Virus record (IMG/VR): IMGVR_UViG_3300025141_012285
Span: 1-64,000 of that record
Direction: 5' to 3' (one strand)
DNA: 64,000 nt
Origin: a virus
The translations under genes were made by a program, and so were the position numbers. The first letter of the stretch is position 1, and the number at the start of each line of letters is the position of its first letter. This document shows, one piece after another, positions 57,001-64,000 of this stretch. The notes under the pieces are model-generated. The model saw only the letters and a list, made by a program, of their open reading frames with translations. It was not told the DNA's origin and did no database searches.

Positions 57001-57885
57001 GGAGAGGGTAAACCAATTGGTATCACCGGTGAACTGGGTGTATACTACGGCTTAGAGATAGGGATTATGGCAGCTTCCGGCCCCATCCCGATTGCGCGCA
57101 CAACAGTGGGTGCATTAGATCTTCCGTGCGCTAAGTTTCAGGGAGTGGAGGCAAATAGCAAGTTGTTATTATGCTTAATCGATCAGCTTGAAACTGAGGA
57201 CAACTACCGCTTAATGGTTGATTATATCTTTTCCATGAAGAAGGCCACCGCAATGCTGGCTATTTATAATGATTTGGGTCTTCTTCCCTCGATCGGAGAA
57301 TGGACTGCAGAATCTGGCGCCCTTAAGTCCCCGGGCATGCCCGAGAGCATTATTCCTCTAGAGCCGCCCGGAGACGGCGGCAAGCCCGGCGGCCACTTCA
57401 ATCGCAGCTTTGTTTGGATGGAAGCCGAGCGCGATTCCCTCGGCGAACAAGTAATTATCTCCACGTGGGATGAGGCTACCCAAGAATATATTCCAACCGC
57501 CGATCCTCCGGAGGGCCACACCAACCCCAAAATAGCATATATTGTACCGGACCCATACTTTATCCCCGGATGGCTTTCTGAAGACGATCGAAACGGTTGG
57601 TTCACAAGCTTCGGGTTCTTGGACTTCGATGAATGGGATCAGAGTTGTCTGCGCAAGATGACTTCTTACATGAAAAGCGCATTCAAATCCAATTACAGGA
57701 ACAGGAAGTTTGGTCTTGACGACGGCCCTGAACGAGATCCGGGCGCCGAATGGGTCGCCGGCGTTGTTGAAAAATTCAGATATAACGCCGCTTTTCAGAT
57801 ATTACCTTGGTTCCAGAAAAAGCAAGCGCGCGGGAATGTGTTTAATGCCAATGGCGAAGAATGTTCACGCAAGAACTCTAGTTGA
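51025..57885 (+). CDS. Giant baseplate-region structural protein
   Basis: A 2286-residue protein between the spike and wedge genes. Visible parts: a Cys-containing start with NGDGMPDICGDV (Ca-binding-like) and VCKSCIPNP; a strand and helix mix; hydrophobic helices near residues 755-805 (LLKCLLKMLILKILLAILGK); and a strong transmembrane-like segment near 1120-1148 (WLIALMGWLILFPLLVVIYI). The second half has many Gly/Pro/Asp loops, including TKTFYKSFDDLG and YGVTMDDELLGSGYGG. No domain family is recognised. A structural protein that crosses the cell envelope, by analogy with membrane-inserting tail proteins, is possible. Confidence 0.6.
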   Translation: MAEYTKASKNLTMVPTPELEAPDGQSPYLPFQDKNGDGMPDICGDVTPPVKVCKSCIPNPYTIVSNWRDMQSGVPRINEKNCMYEVQLTTPRTTTGYNAKMTDDEAEAALKEIWEFHAPGTIQQMLEYLQKDDSQESIDKILAVVQYTDFYMDPRPRSRLKLLYSVDYDDVLALPDLENDDDAADEEPIDKTDIKVSINASMLNVTALKLRKGLDLYNRYLKVYRATEGGNLKFKESDVIFNLGEYGDDGFFGSGAVADLVDELDSWLDARGFTLNVSFGDFFSSDAMVTKLDCVFTYDYKIKKMKVYTAGCLDRPRRTYGKKRLASLRRRSTWRDKTAVAYFAKQNDMVRDLGSRVPIPWIEFLTKYTYPEIYDFKPEGPMGSPTISDCIANNLENEFKELGQDIFDEVFSLGDAIAKAFHDSLCRSNPDEVDKDFGEMGLNAAATFADAFNMETMAEFQSFFTVDEKDPIFVNMCKKILAPAGSVAGAVLGCSGGGFGLAGMDSLYRYGLGPLKNCGLFDLLFEAMECLFKGLSMDEALGRIVLSALKAMGVEDFGELFVGLPDDKKRELDALVKKNLASGKSFGRLGDDPSPRKEAAPFWGGYNLKRPWENEEYMAQQKANARPGPHGSTTSKTPATPGEKRTLSAMLAGPSDQQKGELDPNIVLEAYILGLIEVYEGNYLVLLDQLSNFPGAQLISAVIALLDCPAPPLFNPGIDDFIKSLGLPFCRDPMDVVAIRFENPFRAWPKLSDILGLLFALLKCLLKMLILKILLAILGKICEIIGNAICKALETVGAVAGSLPEILSGRESLAGVIRDTICGPSASDKQVEDTVVSLVDQLGIGGAALADREKAISFFADTMNTMTREEVFTSFIDPTGMPAHARDLVDNIIEFDYPEYRDAFPTKSSIANFYRNVGLLIPVETRSQLQSMLEQYPEEAGEPANPSMCSTPEELDLFNAQRCAILEGRMSPAQCEALNASAKNQLLEDLDDVANVLNKGVSNLVEELMPPVFSDPGCDNGILPHTPDEILQTANMVLDSNMKYMEATFAADMLGDGGFSLFNNHEDWGFLNMVLSDTYGNPWTVHQDKTANGAEWVSYYGEISDEEPFGPPDPPASPWKIPIWLIALMGWLILFPLLVVIYIIDLMFFGSRRGAYPQYVAGWLKGQYQRGGNPASGTRTLPKEARGRGVGEPTGLITSDLFGKSLTSDASSMVFEPNQNKRETKTFYKSFDDLGFEGFLWDTDVELVDVPSYGYNVTAKPQFNNDRVKFTKEPRKDTPDIRLTFKDNAKGYRTGPNGGQSKWAYGYQVNAFYHDLIVPSGNMFRNRPDDNVRVSITTAINFGAKEGQDTSTLSESDKKKMDSKEDENKIVRVKRMEWLSVDDSLGDLAMDQYPTLQKSFEEYKSYSPPIGALLDLTRGKMTFNEAEKMYTEVNQSFYDDMVDEIGSNERAWLFGATMDPLMRSDFDYGVTMDDELLGSGYGGGPSGSFVPIWDLTFKVEGEDVPAWATDATVMGISRDMHNHNTSDPPTPERTRVFYLDPGKYGGNAIFPPVYAKPMPNTGWTGMVDIMFPERSPCSPKIEGIAGFGEVQEMVSKTYASLSEDPRLMGSPDCTKELPFDRILTRSGKCAIRGLIMAGIRAFANVSIIKSLPVFSTFAPKFPSNYSNAYAGYIVEIMKEEMMTTGTGFLNPFSDNEFWYAFLEMSVQFYVERLGDDEDKFVTVETMPEHVRNALDKIDQLQKTYKYPWDFDDFNSEDYGTFESMKSFRESKNLEAVQRVESDAKIVLQELVAEQLSSVGANFVKAYSRANATPTHYNMNFWFYNKYCQGGADLKLRGKHISRPKAQSLPMSGSNHYSTGDMLALPSGHPYVGEYHVQRDIDGYNMYMAGPEHAEDEKHDRLVPFADILEVVSRDEDGKETLLGDIPNTSPTYASTDIHKQFYLKKYIEVGGTRMTNEEAKAFIRPLNGNISDHYPGNIKLVKEKIIKDNVVIGEGKPIGITGELGVYYGLEIGIMAASGPIPIARTTVGALDLPCAKFQGVEANSKLLLCLIDQLETEDNYRLMVDYIFSMKKATAMLAIYNDLGLLPSIGEWTAESGALKSPGMPESIIPLEPPGDGGKPGGHFNRSFVWMEAERDSLGEQVIISTWDEATQEYIPTADPPEGHTNPKIAYIVPDPYFIPGWLSEDDRNGWFTSFGFLDFDEWDQSCLRKMTSYMKSAFKSNYRNRKFGLDDGPERDPGAEWVAGVVEKFRYNAAFQILPWFQKKQARGNVFNANGEECSRKNSS

Positions 57886-57927
57886 TTATTCACAACCGAT
57901 CTAAATATTTAAAACAGGAAAAAGTAC

Positions 57928-58296
57928 ATGGCATCACTCTCAGTCAGATTACCTCTTGAGCGCAATTCCTCTGATGGTTTTCAAATGATCAAAAGCTTCA
58001 AAGATATGATTAAGCAAAATTTTAAAATGCTTTTATTGACATCACCCGGCGAACGAGTGATGGAGCCAGAATTCGGAGTGGGCTTGAGACAATACCTATT
58101 TGAAAACTTTTCTGAGTCAACGTTTGCCAAAATAGAGAGAAATATCCTTAAGCAAGCTAAAATTTATTTGCCCGCTGTTGCGATTGAAGAAGTATTTTTC
58201 ACAGCCATGGATGAAAACGCAAATGCACTTAGTGTTCGAATCAAGTACGCAGTACCGAATTTAAATACTAAAGATTTATTAGAATTTACTATTTAA
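57928..58296 (+). CDS. Baseplate wedge protein, gp25-like
   Basis: A 122-residue protein, normal gp25 length. TSPGERVMEPEFGVGLRQ contains the gp25/GPW signature EPxFG-x-GL, followed by YLFENFSESTFAKIERNIL. gp25 joins the wedge to the inner baseplate and starts sheath assembly in T4. It precedes the gp6-like gene as in T4-related contractile systems. Confidence 0.9.
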   Translation: MASLSVRLPLERNSSDGFQMIKSFKDMIKQNFKMLLLTSPGERVMEPEFGVGLRQYLFENFSESTFAKIERNILKQAKIYLPAVAIEEVFFTAMDENANALSVRIKYAVPNLNTKDLLEFTI

Positions 58297-58310
58297 ATTG
58301 AGGATTTTTT

Positions 58311-60107
58311 ATGTCTAAAAATCAAAAAAAGTTACTACCAATCGATTATACACATCGTGAGTTTGAAACTATCCAGCAAGATTTGTTGGAAATAGCCGAA
58401 CGATTCTACCCTGATTCATTTCAAGATTTCAGCGAGGCCTCCTTCGGCGCCCTTATGTTAGACGCTGTTTCGTATGTCGGAGATCAACTGTCGTTTTACT
58501 TAGATTATAACGTCAATGAATCGTTCCTAGATACATCATTTCAATATACCAACGTGGTTCGCCATGGCGCTATTTTAGGATATAAGTTTGCTGGGCGCCC
58601 ATCAACCTATGGATCCGTCGCACTCTTTATTCTTGTGCCAGCCACAACTACCGGTATTGGACCAGACACAGACTATCTGCCAATCTTAAAAAGAGGCACT
58701 TCGTTCTCCTCTGATTCTGGCCAAAGTTTTGTATTAACTGAAAACATCGACTTCGCAAGTCCCAAAAACACCTTTGTAGCAGCCCGCGTAGACGCCACTA
58801 CGGGCGCCCCAACCTATTATGCCGTCAAGGCCTATGGTAATGTGGTCTCGGGCCAGTTCGGCCAAGAGAGAATCCCTGTGGGCGCCTTCGAGCGATTTAA
58901 AAGCGTGACTCTTCTTACACAGAATGTATCTGAGATCATCTCAGTCTTCGACACGGAAGGAAACGAATATTTCGAAGTTGATTATCTTGTGCAGGATATG
59001 ATTTTTAAGGACGTTGCGAACTCGAACTACAAAAACGATAATGTCCCATCTATCCTTAAGCCCACCTTGGTATCTCGAAAATTCATAACGCAGTTTAATC
59101 GCGATAAGGTAACCCTTCAATTTGGAAGTGGTAAGATGGGCACATCTAATGTTATTGCTAATCCCCAAAATGTGGCAGTAGACGTTTTTGGAAAAACGTA
59201 TGTGACCACAACCACTTTCGATCCTACAAGATTATCGGACAACGAAAGCTTCGGCATCGTGCCCACTAACACTACTCTTATAGTTACATTCCGAACTACA
59301 AATGGCGCCAACTCTAATACAGCAGTCGGATCCTTAAACTCGGTGGCGTCGACAAACTTCCAATTTAAAGACGCGCAAAATTTACAGACCGCCAAGGGCG
59401 CCAATGTGCGCAGCTCATTGGAAGTAAACAACGAAGAACCTATTATGGGAGATGTGTCATACCCTACGACTAAAGAAATAAAGCAACGAGTATATGACAC
59501 TTTCCCAACTCAAAATAGAGCAGTTACTCAAACTGATTATGAAAACATAGCGTATCGTATGCACCCCAAGTTCGGAGCCATCAAAAGAGTTTCGGTACAA
59601 AAAGACTCCGATTCCCAAAAACGCAACCTGAATATGTATGTTGTTTCGGAAGATATAGCGGGTAAGTTAACTCTATGTAACTCTACTATTAAAAACAACT
59701 TAAAAACATGGCTAAATCAGTATAGAATGATTAATGACACAGTTGATATATTAGATCCATATATTTTAAATTTTGGAATTGAGTTTATAGCAAAACCACA
59801 GAAAATGTCTGATAAGTATATTGTTTTAGACCGCTGTATAGCAGCTTTGAAAAAGCACTATGCCCATCCTCTTTTTATAGGAGAAGCGCTTTATATTAGT
59901 GATATTTACGAAGTTCTCAAAAAAGTCTCAGGAGTTTTGGATGTTACAAAAGTTAAAGTTTATAACAAGAGCGGCGGAGCTTATTCTACGGCCGGAATCA
60001 ACATAAATGAGAATCTCTCTGGCGATGGCTCATATATGGTGGTACCCAAGAACGCAATCATGGAACTTAAATATCCCGATGTCGACATCACAGGAAAAAT
60101 TAGATAA
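58311..60107 (+). CDS. Baseplate wedge protein, gp6/J-like
   Basis: A 598-residue protein. The N-terminus DFSEASFGALMLDAVSYVGDQ and YLDYNVNESFLDTSFQYTNV is the typical gp6/baseplate-J start, and the C-terminal region (YIVLDRCIAALKKHYAHPLF, GEALYISDIYEVLKKV) is the matching end. gp6 forms the wedge ring that changes conformation on contraction. Length 598 is close to T4 gp6 (660). It lies directly after the gp25-like gene. Confidence 0.87.
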   Translation: MSKNQKKLLPIDYTHREFETIQQDLLEIAERFYPDSFQDFSEASFGALMLDAVSYVGDQLSFYLDYNVNESFLDTSFQYTNVVRHGAILGYKFAGRPSTYGSVALFILVPATTTGIGPDTDYLPILKRGTSFSSDSGQSFVLTENIDFASPKNTFVAARVDATTGAPTYYAVKAYGNVVSGQFGQERIPVGAFERFKSVTLLTQNVSEIISVFDTEGNEYFEVDYLVQDMIFKDVANSNYKNDNVPSILKPTLVSRKFITQFNRDKVTLQFGSGKMGTSNVIANPQNVAVDVFGKTYVTTTTFDPTRLSDNESFGIVPTNTTLIVTFRTTNGANSNTAVGSLNSVASTNFQFKDAQNLQTAKGANVRSSLEVNNEEPIMGDVSYPTTKEIKQRVYDTFPTQNRAVTQTDYENIAYRMHPKFGAIKRVSVQKDSDSQKRNLNMYVVSEDIAGKLTLCNSTIKNNLKTWLNQYRMINDTVDILDPYILNFGIEFIAKPQKMSDKYIVLDRCIAALKKHYAHPLFIGEALYISDIYEVLKKVSGVLDVTKVKVYNKSGGAYSTAGININENLSGDGSYMVVPKNAIMELKYPDVDITGKIR

Positions 60108-61711
60108 TGTCAATATTCAGATATACAGCTAGCCTCGACAACACGATTGTCAATGCGTTTCAACCCAATCTCACAACTAGAGGTACGGGCGCTAACTGTG
60201 GTCAGGCCGATATTGTTGAAGTTTATTCTATCTATGGCCATGCCCCAATGGCTACAGCATCGGCTACAAGCGGTTCTCAAGAGCTTTCACGCATCTTAAT
60301 GCAATTTCCTATTGCGAACATTACTGCTGATCGCACTGCAAACAAGATCCCCGCTAGCGGCTCTGTTTCATTCTATCTCAAGATACACAATGCCGAAACC
60401 TCAAAGACAGTACCGCGGGATTTTGCCCTTGAAGTCTTCCCGGTTTCGCAAGAGTGGGAAGAAGGCCTCGGTCTGGATCTTGAGAGCTATACTGATTTAA
60501 CCAAAGGCAACATCGGCTCCAACTGGATTATGGCAACCAAAACAACCGAATGGACCTCCTCTGCCAACGCAGTAGGCGGCTCATACTTAACCGGTACCAG
60601 CGACCCTCGATTCAAGCAGACTTTTTCTACCGGCCTTGAAGATTTAGAAATTGATATTTCGCCGCTGGTTGAACATTGGATTGCTGGCACGCGAGACAAT
60701 TACGGGGTAGGGGTGATACTCTCATCTTCGTACGAAGCTTATTATTCAGCATCAAATGACACTGACGTTACTCCCCTCTACACCGGCAGCATTATCAATA
60801 ATACCGGTGGCGCCACTGATTCCTACTACACAAAAAGATTCTTCGGAAGAGGAACACAATATTTCTTCAAGAAGCCTTGTATAGAAGCACGATGGGATAG
60901 CACAACCCGAGACGATAGAGGAGACTTCTATTACAGTAGCTCTCTAGCACCCGCCGCAGATAACAAAAATACTATCTATATTTATAACTATGTCCGCGGC
61001 AAGTTGCAAAACATCCCCGCCATTGGCACCACTGGCTCAATTATGGTGAGTCTCTACTCTGGTTCTGCTAAAAATAATGCACCCTCTGGTTCTAAACTAT
61101 TACTTTGCGATGGTCTTTACGCCGTAACGGGGGGCTATGTGTCCACGGGTATATACTCGGCATCTATCTGTGCGACTGCCTCGGCAACCCCAATTAAGAC
61201 TCTTTATGACGTTTGGTGGAGTGGCTCTCACGCCGCCTCTGGCCATGCCAAGAATGGTATAGAATTCTTTACGGGTTCGACAAAACCAAAGACGTTCGGC
61301 GCGACCACCGATGTCCGCGAGCCTACATACTATATTAATATTAGTAACTTGCAAAACCGTTACAGTCCCACGGAGACAGCACGGTTCAGCTTATATATCC
61401 GAAATAAAAATTGGAATCCCACCATTTATACAAAAGCGAAGACCACACCGGAGCATTTGCCGGTCGTCAGCGCCTCTTATCGTGTATTCCGCGTTTTAGA
61501 TGCTCTTGAAGTTCTTCCGCACGATACCGGTAGCGACTTCTCCACTGGACTCTCTTACGATGTGTCGGGTAACTACTTCAACTTTGATATGAAATTGCTT
61601 GATCCTGGATATGAGTATGGATTTAAGTTTGCATTTTATGATGACGAATTAAAATCTTGGCTTGAACAGGATGAAATGTTTAAGTTTAGAGTGGTAAACT
61701 ATGAGTATTAA
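60107..61711 (+). CDS. Baseplate or fibre-attached structural protein with repeats of strands
   Basis: A 534-residue beta-rich protein. After the start MSIFRYTASLDNTIVNAFQP, many short strands are joined by Ser/Thr/Gly loops, with VEHWIAGTRDNYGVGVILSS close to the DNRLRE-type carbohydrate-binding or collar domains. The end GYEYGFKFAFYDDELKSW is also strand-rich. It is a probable gp7/gp8-region or tail-fibre-linked protein. Its first ATG is coupled with the gp6-like stop. No enzymatic motif. Confidence 0.6.
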   Translation: MSIFRYTASLDNTIVNAFQPNLTTRGTGANCGQADIVEVYSIYGHAPMATASATSGSQELSRILMQFPIANITADRTANKIPASGSVSFYLKIHNAETSKTVPRDFALEVFPVSQEWEEGLGLDLESYTDLTKGNIGSNWIMATKTTEWTSSANAVGGSYLTGTSDPRFKQTFSTGLEDLEIDISPLVEHWIAGTRDNYGVGVILSSSYEAYYSASNDTDVTPLYTGSIINNTGGATDSYYTKRFFGRGTQYFFKKPCIEARWDSTTRDDRGDFYYSSSLAPAADNKNTIYIYNYVRGKLQNIPAIGTTGSIMVSLYSGSAKNNAPSGSKLLLCDGLYAVTGGYVSTGIYSASICATASATPIKTLYDVWWSGSHAASGHAKNGIEFFTGSTKPKTFGATTDVREPTYYINISNLQNRYSPTETARFSLYIRNKNWNPTIYTKAKTTPEHLPVVSASYRVFRVLDALEVLPHDTGSDFSTGLSYDVSGNYFNFDMKLLDPGYEYGFKFAFYDDELKSWLEQDEMFKFRVVNYEY

Positions 61712-64000
61712 GGACTTATTTGGTAGAAATTATCTACCAGACAAAAGCATAAAAGAAATATCTGTCGACATTGAGTCGCCGGAGAATCTGCAGGCACAAA
61801 AAGCTCGGCAAGATAGTTTTATTCCGCAGATTGATTATGAGAACCCATACACATTTGCTAAGTACGGTTCTGCCAATCTTTATTATAATAGTGCTATTGA
61901 TCGTATCTTGGATTTTTATCCCTATGATGGATCTGATTCCGAAATAACTAAATTCTATAATAAGTCGCTGGACATTGAGAAATATATTTTTGATAAGAAG
62001 TATCCTCGCACAACTGGATACAGCATTATCTCTCCTGTTAATGTAACGAGTTCGGCCAAATATAGCGGCCGACCAGCTTATGGAGGCGCCGGGTATGGCA
62101 TGCCGACGGTTGCGGAATACATCACATTCAATGGCGGCCTAAACGTAGTTAACGAGACAACGAACATTAAAAAACTTGTACCGGATCCAACCAACAGCAA
62201 GTTCCAATATAACAACATTTATGATAATAATCTGTACGTAAACAGCGGCTTCCCTTCGGATTATGGTTCAGGTACGCGTCTCTCCAACCTCCGATCCGAC
62301 TTTGATACAGGGGTTACCATTGAATTCTGGGCTATGACCGGCGCACTTGGAACAAGTGTTACTGACCGACAGGTTGTGTTCGATATGTGGAATAATAATG
62401 CCACAGCTAGTGCCGACGAGTCTTACGGACGCATTCGTATCGAGTTGGCCGCCGACGGCGCTTACGGCGCAACAGAAAGTCCCTTTTTGATTACTGTACA
62501 ATCAGGAACTTTGAGCGCGAGCGCAGAACAGATAAACACTTCCTCCATTGGTACAGCAAATCTGTCACATAGCTTGTCAGATTGGCGACACTATGCATTT
62601 GTTTTAGAGAATTCCGGCAGCGCCTTTAAAGCATCTCTGTATGTGAACGGAGAACTGAACGATACAAACGTTTATTTATCGACGACTATGGGAGAGTTGT
62701 CATCCAAAAATATGCAAGGTCGCATCGGCGCCCTTTTAACGGCACCGGCTTATGTGTCAGATACCACTCTGACTGCGAGCCAGTTTGTTGGAGGCGGTAA
62801 GCTGAGCGGATCTTTAGATGAATTTAGATTTTGGAAAACTGCAAGAAACGCTGAGCAGATCGGCCGATACTGGTTTGATCAAGTCCGCGGCGGTACCAAC
62901 ACAGACATCTCTAATACAACGCTTGGTATGTACTATAAGTTCAATGAAGGTATTACCGGCGCCCCAACTATCGATAGCGTGGTATTGGATTATGCCGGCC
63001 GCTTATGCAACGGTACATGGACCGGATATTCGTCAGTATCGCGCAACACAGGCTCTGCCATTGTGTCCGCATCAGCAGCGCCTTTTGAATACCTAGACCC
63101 GATTATCCGACCACAACATGCAGGCATTTCTTCTTTACGAACAGAACTGACTGCGAAAGGCGAGCATCACGATACTCAAAATGCGGGACAGTTCCTCAAC
63201 TTGATACCCGCATGGGTAGTCGAAGAAGCCCAAGCTACGAACGATGCAGATGGACAAAGCAACATAGAGCAATTATCGCACATTATGGGCGCCTACTTTG
63301 ATAAACTTTACTTACAGATTTCAGCGCTGCCGTCCTTTAGGCACGAGCAATTTACAAGCTCCTCATATAAACCGCTGCCTTTTGCTCAGCATTTGCCCCA
63401 ATCATTGGGATTGACAACGCCGGACATATTTGTTGACTCTAAGATTCTCGAAAGATTTAAAGATCGCTCGAACACGGAAATGTTCGAGGGAGATTTAAAC
63501 GATACCAAGAACTTAATATATCAAAATCTTTACAATAGTTTAGCTACCATTTATAAATCTAAAGGTACTCATCGTTCCATTAGAAATGTCTTAAGATGTT
63601 TCAATATTGATGACAACTTGGTTTATTTCAATACGTATGCAGACAATCAAACTTATGAATTAAACACCAATCGCAAGCAAACGCTTAAGAAGCGTAAGAT
63701 GATTAACTTCAATACTGCATCCAATATGGAAGCAGTCGTCTATCAAGCTGAAGATCCGGCCTACCCGGCACCAGTTTCTCTAGGGTATATAACTGGTTCT
63801 GGAAAGCAAGCAATCCCGGGCCCATATGAGTTCGGAGAAGCTGGTAATCAAGATGGTTATGGGTTTACAGCAGAAGCAAGTATTAGATTCCCCCGATTCT
63901 TTAAGATTGCGGATTCCATGGATAGGAACTTTTTCACGTCTTCTCTATTTGGTGGAATGACTGTGATGACTGGCGCGACCGGCACAGGATATGCCGGAGG
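61701..64000 (+). CDS. LamG-containing structural protein, cut by the window edge
   Basis: An open frame from ATG 61701 continues past the end; about 766 residues are visible. It starts in an 11-base overlap with the previous gene. Residues about 200-400 form a LamG/concanavalin-like domain: VTIEFWAMTG, WRHYAFVLENSGS, SLYVNGELND, SGSLDEFRFWKTARN. LamG domains bind glycans, so the protein probably contacts the cell surface or links fibres. An FRHEQF and KSKGTHRSIRNVLRCFN part follows. The C-terminus lies outside the window. Confidence 0.75.
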   Translation, partial: MSIKDLFGRNYLPDKSIKEISVDIESPENLQAQKARQDSFIPQIDYENPYTFAKYGSANLYYNSAIDRILDFYPYDGSDSEITKFYNKSLDIEKYIFDKKYPRTTGYSIISPVNVTSSAKYSGRPAYGGAGYGMPTVAEYITFNGGLNVVNETTNIKKLVPDPTNSKFQYNNIYDNNLYVNSGFPSDYGSGTRLSNLRSDFDTGVTIEFWAMTGALGTSVTDRQVVFDMWNNNATASADESYGRIRIELAADGAYGATESPFLITVQSGTLSASAEQINTSSIGTANLSHSLSDWRHYAFVLENSGSAFKASLYVNGELNDTNVYLSTTMGELSSKNMQGRIGALLTAPAYVSDTTLTASQFVGGGKLSGSLDEFRFWKTARNAEQIGRYWFDQVRGGTNTDISNTTLGMYYKFNEGITGAPTIDSVVLDYAGRLCNGTWTGYSSVSRNTGSAIVSASAAPFEYLDPIIRPQHAGISSLRTELTAKGEHHDTQNAGQFLNLIPAWVVEEAQATNDADGQSNIEQLSHIMGAYFDKLYLQISALPSFRHEQFTSSSYKPLPFAQHLPQSLGLTTPDIFVDSKILERFKDRSNTEMFEGDLNDTKNLIYQNLYNSLATIYKSKGTHRSIRNVLRCFNIDDNLVYFNTYADNQTYELNTNRKQTLKKRKMINFNTASNMEAVVYQAEDPAYPAPVSLGYITGSGKQAIPGPYEFGEAGNQDGYGFTAEASIRFPRFFKIADSMDRNFFTSSLFGGMTVMTGATGTGYAG

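Overview
The window is a contiguous piece of a large, tailed, dsDNA bacteriophage genome of the T4-like myovirus type. Every convincing gene lies on the + strand. Genes are packed with 1 to 30 base overlaps, and many are very short. At the right end there are baseplate genes: a tail-tip lysozyme, a spike-like protein, a 2286-residue structural protein, gp25-like and gp6-like wedge proteins, and a LamG-containing protein cut by the window edge. They follow a gp55-like late sigma factor. No capsid, portal, terminase or polymerase gene is in view. The host is not identified. The secreted proteins (lipoproteins, a secreted trypsin) fit a Gram-negative host, and a DTGDTG tail and similar details hint weakly at a deltaproteobacterial-type one.

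Layout. 1-4.8 kb: early-type region of tiny genes in short operons, each behind a strong sigma70-type promoter. Five of these promoters share an unusual triple TTGAC-hexamer architecture. 4.8-4.9 kb: gene-free segment with five TTGACA hexamers at 11-12 base spacing beside C-tracts. 5-7 kb: small proteins, many from one SH3-like barrel family that recurs through the whole window. 7.1-9.3 kb: VWA lipoprotein, secreted serine protease, Nudix hydrolase. 9.3-22.6 kb: probable virion or head-associated proteins. Several start with a shared short module (MKLLLENWRxYLNE type) that resembles the capsid-targeting and prohead-protease site of T4 internal proteins. A B12-type radical SAM enzyme and a ligase/NMNAT-like fusion also lie here. 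22.7-27.7 kb: Fis-like regulator, thioredoxin-like lipoprotein, a complete tmRNA gene with tag ANNNNHFESVRLAA, a papain-like hydrolase, a eukaryotic-type phosphomannomutase, a cytidylyltransferase-like enzyme, tRNA-Asn and tRNA-Gly. 27.7-31.9 kb: PIN-PhoH ATPase, then a promoter and an iron-sulfur mini-operon (IscU, Nfu, IscA), a zincin and a PD-(D/E)XK nuclease. 31.9-46.8 kb: a 15-kb glycan locus. 46.8-64 kb: small genes, late sigma factor and baseplate.

How it may work together (inference). Host RNA polymerase would read the early promoters. The gp55-like factor would later redirect it to the structural genes. The glycan locus holds glycosyltransferases, two sulfotransferases, a split transketolase, an RfbH-type 3-dehydrase, an RmlB-type dehydratase, GDP-mannose dehydratase and GDP-fucose synthase. 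With the upstream phosphomannomutase it could make fucose and deoxysugars for a sulfated glycan on the virion or on the infected cell. The phage IscU/Nfu/IscA set could supply clusters to phage iron-sulfur enzymes (radical SAM protein, RfbH-like dehydrase, possibly the nuclease) using the host desulfurase. The tmRNA would keep ribosome rescue going during infection.
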